Below, piece by piece: positions 60,901-64,000 of a stretch of 64,000 nucleotides of DNA. How positions within the stretch are numbered: position 1 is the stretch's first letter; each line of letters begins with the position of its first letter. A model generated the notes under the pieces. That model was not told where the DNA came from. It made no database searches and saw only the letters and a program-made list of their open reading frames with translations. The stretch spans positions 37,737-101,736 of the forward strand of contig NZ_JANSHI010000010.1 of NCBI RefSeq assembly GCF_047461615.1. Direction: 5' to 3'. The stretch is from Thermostichus sp047461615. GTDB taxonomy: Bacteria; Cyanobacteriota; Cyanobacteriia; Thermostichales; Thermostichaceae. The position numbers were made by a program, and so were the translations under genes.

Positions 60901-62355
60901 CTACCTCTTGTCCGGCTCAGCCCAGAGGCAGGGGGTAAAGCTGCCGTGAAAGCCATAGGGAAGGTGATGCCGCAAGGGGATCCGCGCCACTGGGCCGGCT
61001 GCCAGGTTAGCGGCTTCTAGGATCGCCACCTGCGAGCGCTGACTGGCTGCATCAAAGACCACTGTTACCACCCATCCGGCTTCCTCCGCAGTGTCTTCGG
61101 GATCGGGGATGAATACCGGCTCTCCCACGAAGCCGCGGGGGGCAAAGCTGTACTGCTCGCTGCGGCCTGTTGCGGTGTCTAGCTTGAGGATGGCCTGCAG
61201 GGGTGCGTTGGGGCCGGGAGCATGGGTAGCGCCAACATAGAGGTAGCGGTGGGGTCGGCCAACGCAAGCCGGGTGGATAGCAGGGAACTCCACCGAACGA
61301 TCCAGAAGCAGCTCCCGCTTGACTTTGCCTGCCTTGGGATCCAGCTCAAACCGCCATAGCTTGCCCGCTGGCACCTGGGCAAAGTCAATCTGCAGGTAGT
61401 CGGCTCCGGGCTCCAGGGCGGGGTAGGTCTCGTAGACGACGGCATCGACCAAGATCTTTTCCCCCACCTCGTAGCCGTTGACAAAGTGAAAGACAAACCC
61501 TGGCTCCGTTTCCAGGTGCAGCGGCTTCCCCTTGGGAGGAAATAGCCAGATACGGGTAGGCTCCCCTTTTTTGAGGGTCAGGCAAGTGCCGGCTGGCTGC
61601 AGGCCCAGCATGTAGGGCCAGGGGTTGAAGGCCACAGGATTTTGGAAAAAGATCCAGTGGCGGGGCGTCCAGACGAAGTCGTGCAAAAAGGCAAAATCTG
61701 GCAGGCGGTAGTCCCACTTTTCCACCAGCCGCCCTTGGGGGTCAATGCGGTAGAATAGAAGCGTAGAAGGGGGACCCGTTTGCACCCCAAAGGCCAGGAG
61801 ATCTCCAGTTTCTGGATGGCGGCGGGGATGGGCTGTAAACGGCTGATTAGGAGCAAGGGCACCGCCAAAGGTCTCGACCCCCTCGGTAGCCAGGGTGGCT
61901 GGGTCTAGGCGGTAGGGAGCGCTGGCTTCCCAAAGGGCTAGGAGCTTGCCGCCGTGGTAGATGACGTTAGTATTGGCCGGATTTTTAAAGCGCAAATCGA
62001 GAAAATTGGCCCACCAGCCTCCTGGCTTCTGGGTGCCGAACACGCCGCGGTAGAGGACTCGACCCGCCTTCTCCTCTGCTTCAAACTCTGGCGTACGCAC
62101 AAACCGGTTGCGGAAATGCACCCGCCCTCCCACAAAGGTGATGGCGCAGACCATGCCGTCGCCGTCGAAGGGATGGCCATAGCGCTGGGATCCCGCTTCC
62201 AGCTTGCCGGGCCCGTTGCGAAAGAGGGTTCCCTGCAGTCTTTTGGGGATCCGCCCCTCGATCTCCGTTACCCAGTAGTCGTACTCCTGGCGCAAAGAGC
62301 GATAGCCCAACTGCCAGTCGGAGATGCTGTAGGAGCAAGAAGCAACGCTGACCAT
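60901..62355 (-). CDS. Carotenoid cleavage oxygenase
   Basis: A 484-residue Fe(II)-dependent dioxygenase of the CCD/RPE65 family. GTLFRNGPGKLEAGSQRYGH and HPFDGDGMVCAITF open the fold; the four iron histidines fit FTAHPRRHPETGDL, FLHDFVWTPRHWIFF, FVFHFVNGYE and HHLPYGFHGSFTP. Cyanobacterial members cleave apocarotenals (retinal formation) or carotenoids; the substrate cannot be decided here. Divergent from ffh. Confidence 0.9.
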   Translation of the reverse strand: MVSVASCSYSISDWQLGYRSLRQEYDYWVTEIEGRIPKRLQGTLFRNGPGKLEAGSQRYGHPFDGDGMVCAITFVGGRVHFRNRFVRTPEFEAEEKAGRVLYRGVFGTQKPGGWWANFLDLRFKNPANTNVIYHGGKLLALWEASAPYRLDPATLATEGVETFGGALAPNQPFTAHPRRHPETGDLLAFGVQTGPPSTLLFYRIDPQGRLVEKWDYRLPDFAFLHDFVWTPRHWIFFQNPVAFNPWPYMLGLQPAGTCLTLKKGEPTRIWLFPPKGKPLHLETEPGFVFHFVNGYEVGEKILVDAVVYETYPALEPGADYLQIDFAQVPAGKLWRFELDPKAGKVKRELLLDRSVEFPAIHPACVGRPHRYLYVGATHAPGPNAPLQAILKLDTATGRSEQYSFAPRGFVGEPVFIPDPEDTAEEAGWVVTVVFDAASQRSQVAILEAANLAAGPVARIPLRHHLPYGFHGSFTPCLWAEPDKR

Positions 62356-62515
62356 GGCCAGTCTGCAAGCGACGCCTTCTATTGTTGCTTAAACTTTCGT
62401 AAAGTCGCTAGCCTTCCTCGGCCTAGGTAGCCGCTGGGGCCGGGATCCCAAGCTGGAGCGGCTCCAACTGGACTATGGTAGGAAATGCCCTAGCAGCCCT
62501 TGACTAACAGCACCC

Positions 62516-63949
62516 ATGTTTGATGTCCTTGCCGAAAAGTTGGAACTGGCCTGGAGAAAGCTGCGCGGCCAGGACAGGATCACCGAAACCAACATCCAAG
62601 AAGCCCTGCGGGAAGTGCGGCGCGCCCTGCTGGAGGCCGATGTCAACCTGCAGGTGGTCAAGCAGTTCATCGAGGAGGTGCGGCAGGCAGCCCTGGGCGC
62701 TGAGGTGATTCCGGGGGTAACGCCGGATCAGCAGTTTATCAAGATTGTCTACGACGAGCTGGTGAAGGTGATGGGGGAAGCCAACGTGCCCCTTGCCCAG
62801 GCCGAGCACCCCCCCACCATCGTGCTCATGGTTGGCTTGCAGGGATCTGGCAAAACCACTACTTGCGCCAAGCTGGCTTTGTATTTGCGCAAGCAAGGCA
62901 AAAAGCCGCTGCTGGTGGCAGGCGACATTTACCGTCCAGCGGCCATCGACCAGCTCAAGAGCCTGGGCCAGCAGATCCAGATCCCCGTCTTCGAGCTGGG
63001 CAAAGCGGATCCGGTCGAGATTGCCCGCCAGGGGGTGGCAACCGCGCGGGGACAAGGCTACGACTACGTTATTTTGGATACCGCCGGTCGCCTCCAGATC
63101 GACCTAGAGATGATGGCAGAGCTGGAGCAGATCAAAGCCGCGGTGCAGCCCCACGAGATCCTGCTGGTGGTGGACGCCATGATGGGGCAGGAGGCGGCCA
63201 ACCTCACCCAGGCCTTCCACGAGCGGCTGGGCCTTACCGGCGCCATCCTCACCAAGCTGGACGGCGATACCCGCGGCGGGGCAGCCCTTTCCATTCGCCA
63301 GGTTTCCGGCCAGCCCATTAAGTTTATCGGGGTTGGCGAAAAGGTGGAGGCCCTGGATCCCTTTTACCCGGATCGCATGGCCTCGCGCATCCTGGGCATG
63401 GGGGATATTCTCAGCTTGGTGGAAAAAGCCCAGGAGGAAATCGACCTGGGAGATGCCGCCGCCATGGCGGAAAAGATGATGACCGCCCAGTTCGATTTCA
63501 ACGATTTCCTCAAGCAAATGCGCCTCATCAAGCGCATGGGGTCTCTAGCCAGCTTGCTGCGGCTAGTGCCGGGAATGAGCAAAATTAGCGACGAGCAGCT
63601 GCAAAAAGGCCAAGAGCAACTAGCCCGGGCGGAGGCCATGATCAACTCCATGACGCCAGAGGAGCGGCGCAACCCAGATCTGCTGGCCCGCAGCGTCAGC
63701 CGTAAGCGGCGGGTAGCCCTGGGCTCTGGCCACAAGCTGGAGGATGTCAGCCGCCTGGTGAGCGATTTCCAGCGCATGCGCGACATGATGCGCTCCATGA
63801 GCATGGGCGGCTTTCCGGGCATGCTGGGCGGACGGGGCCCACTGCCGGCAGGTGGCCCCCAATGGCGAGGGCGTTCGCAGTCCAGCCGCAAGCCAGACAA
63901 AGGGGGGGGCAAAAAGGGGGGCAACAGCCGCGGCTTTGGCAGCAAGTGA
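62516..63949 (+). CDS. ffh: Signal recognition particle protein Ffh
   Basis: A 477-residue SRP54 homologue. N domain (1-95), G domain with GLQGSGKTTTCAKLA (108-122), DTAGRLQID, TKLDGDTRGGAA, and the methionine-rich M domain (about 330-440: MTAQFDFNDFLKQMRLIKRM; RMRDMMRSMSMGGFPGML) that binds signal sequences and 4.5S RNA. The tail is Gly/Lys-rich. Confidence 0.96.
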   Translation: MFDVLAEKLELAWRKLRGQDRITETNIQEALREVRRALLEADVNLQVVKQFIEEVRQAALGAEVIPGVTPDQQFIKIVYDELVKVMGEANVPLAQAEHPPTIVLMVGLQGSGKTTTCAKLALYLRKQGKKPLLVAGDIYRPAAIDQLKSLGQQIQIPVFELGKADPVEIARQGVATARGQGYDYVILDTAGRLQIDLEMMAELEQIKAAVQPHEILLVVDAMMGQEAANLTQAFHERLGLTGAILTKLDGDTRGGAALSIRQVSGQPIKFIGVGEKVEALDPFYPDRMASRILGMGDILSLVEKAQEEIDLGDAAAMAEKMMTAQFDFNDFLKQMRLIKRMGSLASLLRLVPGMSKISDEQLQKGQEQLARAEAMINSMTPEERRNPDLLARSVSRKRRVALGSGHKLEDVSRLVSDFQRMRDMMRSMSMGGFPGMLGGRGPLPAGGPQWRGRSQSSRKPDKGGGKKGGNSRGFGSK

Positions 63950-63958
63950 GCTGAGCCT

Positions 63959-64000
63959 ATGCCTTTCCACGTCGTCTTGGTGGCTCCGGAGATCCCGGCC
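63959..64000 (+). CDS. TrmL-like tRNA 2'-O-methyltransferase, 5' fragment
   Basis: Fourteen codons to the window edge: MPFHVVLVAPEIPA. This is the usual N-terminus of SpoU-family tRNA (cytidine/uridine-34) 2'-O-methyltransferases, which continue NTGNIAR. It begins 9 bases after ffh. The short sample limits certainty. Confidence 0.6.
   Translation, partial: MPFHVVLVAPEIPA

Overview
The window looks like a chromosomal scaffold from a thermophilic unicellular cyanobacterium of the hot-spring Synechococcus JA type. This lineage call is inference from gene content and from the very frequent GGATCC/GGGATCCC words. The cyanobacterial label itself is firm: ndhN (NDH-1), ldpA, CP12, the narB/narM pair, a Tic20 homologue, an Ycf45-like R3H ATPase and a tmRNA tag of the cyanobacterial ANN..PFARK type are all present. 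Two runs of exactly 100 N (4883-4982, 7644-7743) are scaffold gaps, so this is a draft or metagenome assembly, and genes beside the gaps must be read with care.

Layout. 1-9.4 kb is a surface-glycan and pilus region: a phosphoribosyltransferase, a SPINDLY-type O-GlcNAc transferase fused to a methyltransferase-like domain, a type IV pilin, and a run of broken or gap-interrupted glycosyltransferase and methyltransferase genes. 9.4-12.5 kb holds a Uma2-family protein, lpxD with a DUF4330 gene under a palindrome-containing promoter, tmRNA and tRNA-Lys. 12.5-17.5 kb, starting just past the 3' end of that tRNA, is a tightly packed three-gene cassette (DUF559 nuclease, winged-helix-like protein, 1080-aa double P-loop ATPase with a HerA-like C-terminus). 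It is the best candidate in the window for an undescribed, possibly anti-phage, system. A secreted plant-type LRR protein follows.

18.7-38.2 kb is mostly housekeeping: an ECF-type ABC ATPase, CP12, FTR1 iron permease, msrB, ndhN, ldpA, R3H ATPase, UbiA prenyltransferase, response regulator, cca, hemH, Tic20, a large membrane protein, a GerMN lipoprotein-like gene, a degenerate ureohydrolase, a membrane-anchored phospholipase-D/EF-hand/HhH protein and a DUF697 GTPase. A small dispersed repeat (GGACTCCGTCCCGCTGCGCGAACG) clusters at 29.5-30.2 kb and is translated in places.

38.4-44.8 kb is one leftward molybdenum-cofactor and nitrate-reductase unit (narB, narM, moeA, moaA, moaC-mobA fusion, moaD, moaE) behind a textbook NtcA promoter. 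It makes the cofactor and the enzyme that uses it. It is nearly devoid of the GGATCC word that saturates its flanks, suggesting a separate evolutionary origin. 45.3-64 kb carries a degenerate pilin paralogue, pyrC, rapZ-yvcK, pcm, a PrxQ-like peroxiredoxin, a GNAT acetyltransferase, two small proteins, cobI, a STAS protein, a giant TamB homologue, two cyanobacterial conserved proteins, a carotenoid oxygenase, ffh and the first codons of a TrmL-like gene. No CRISPR array, rRNA or intact insertion sequence was seen.
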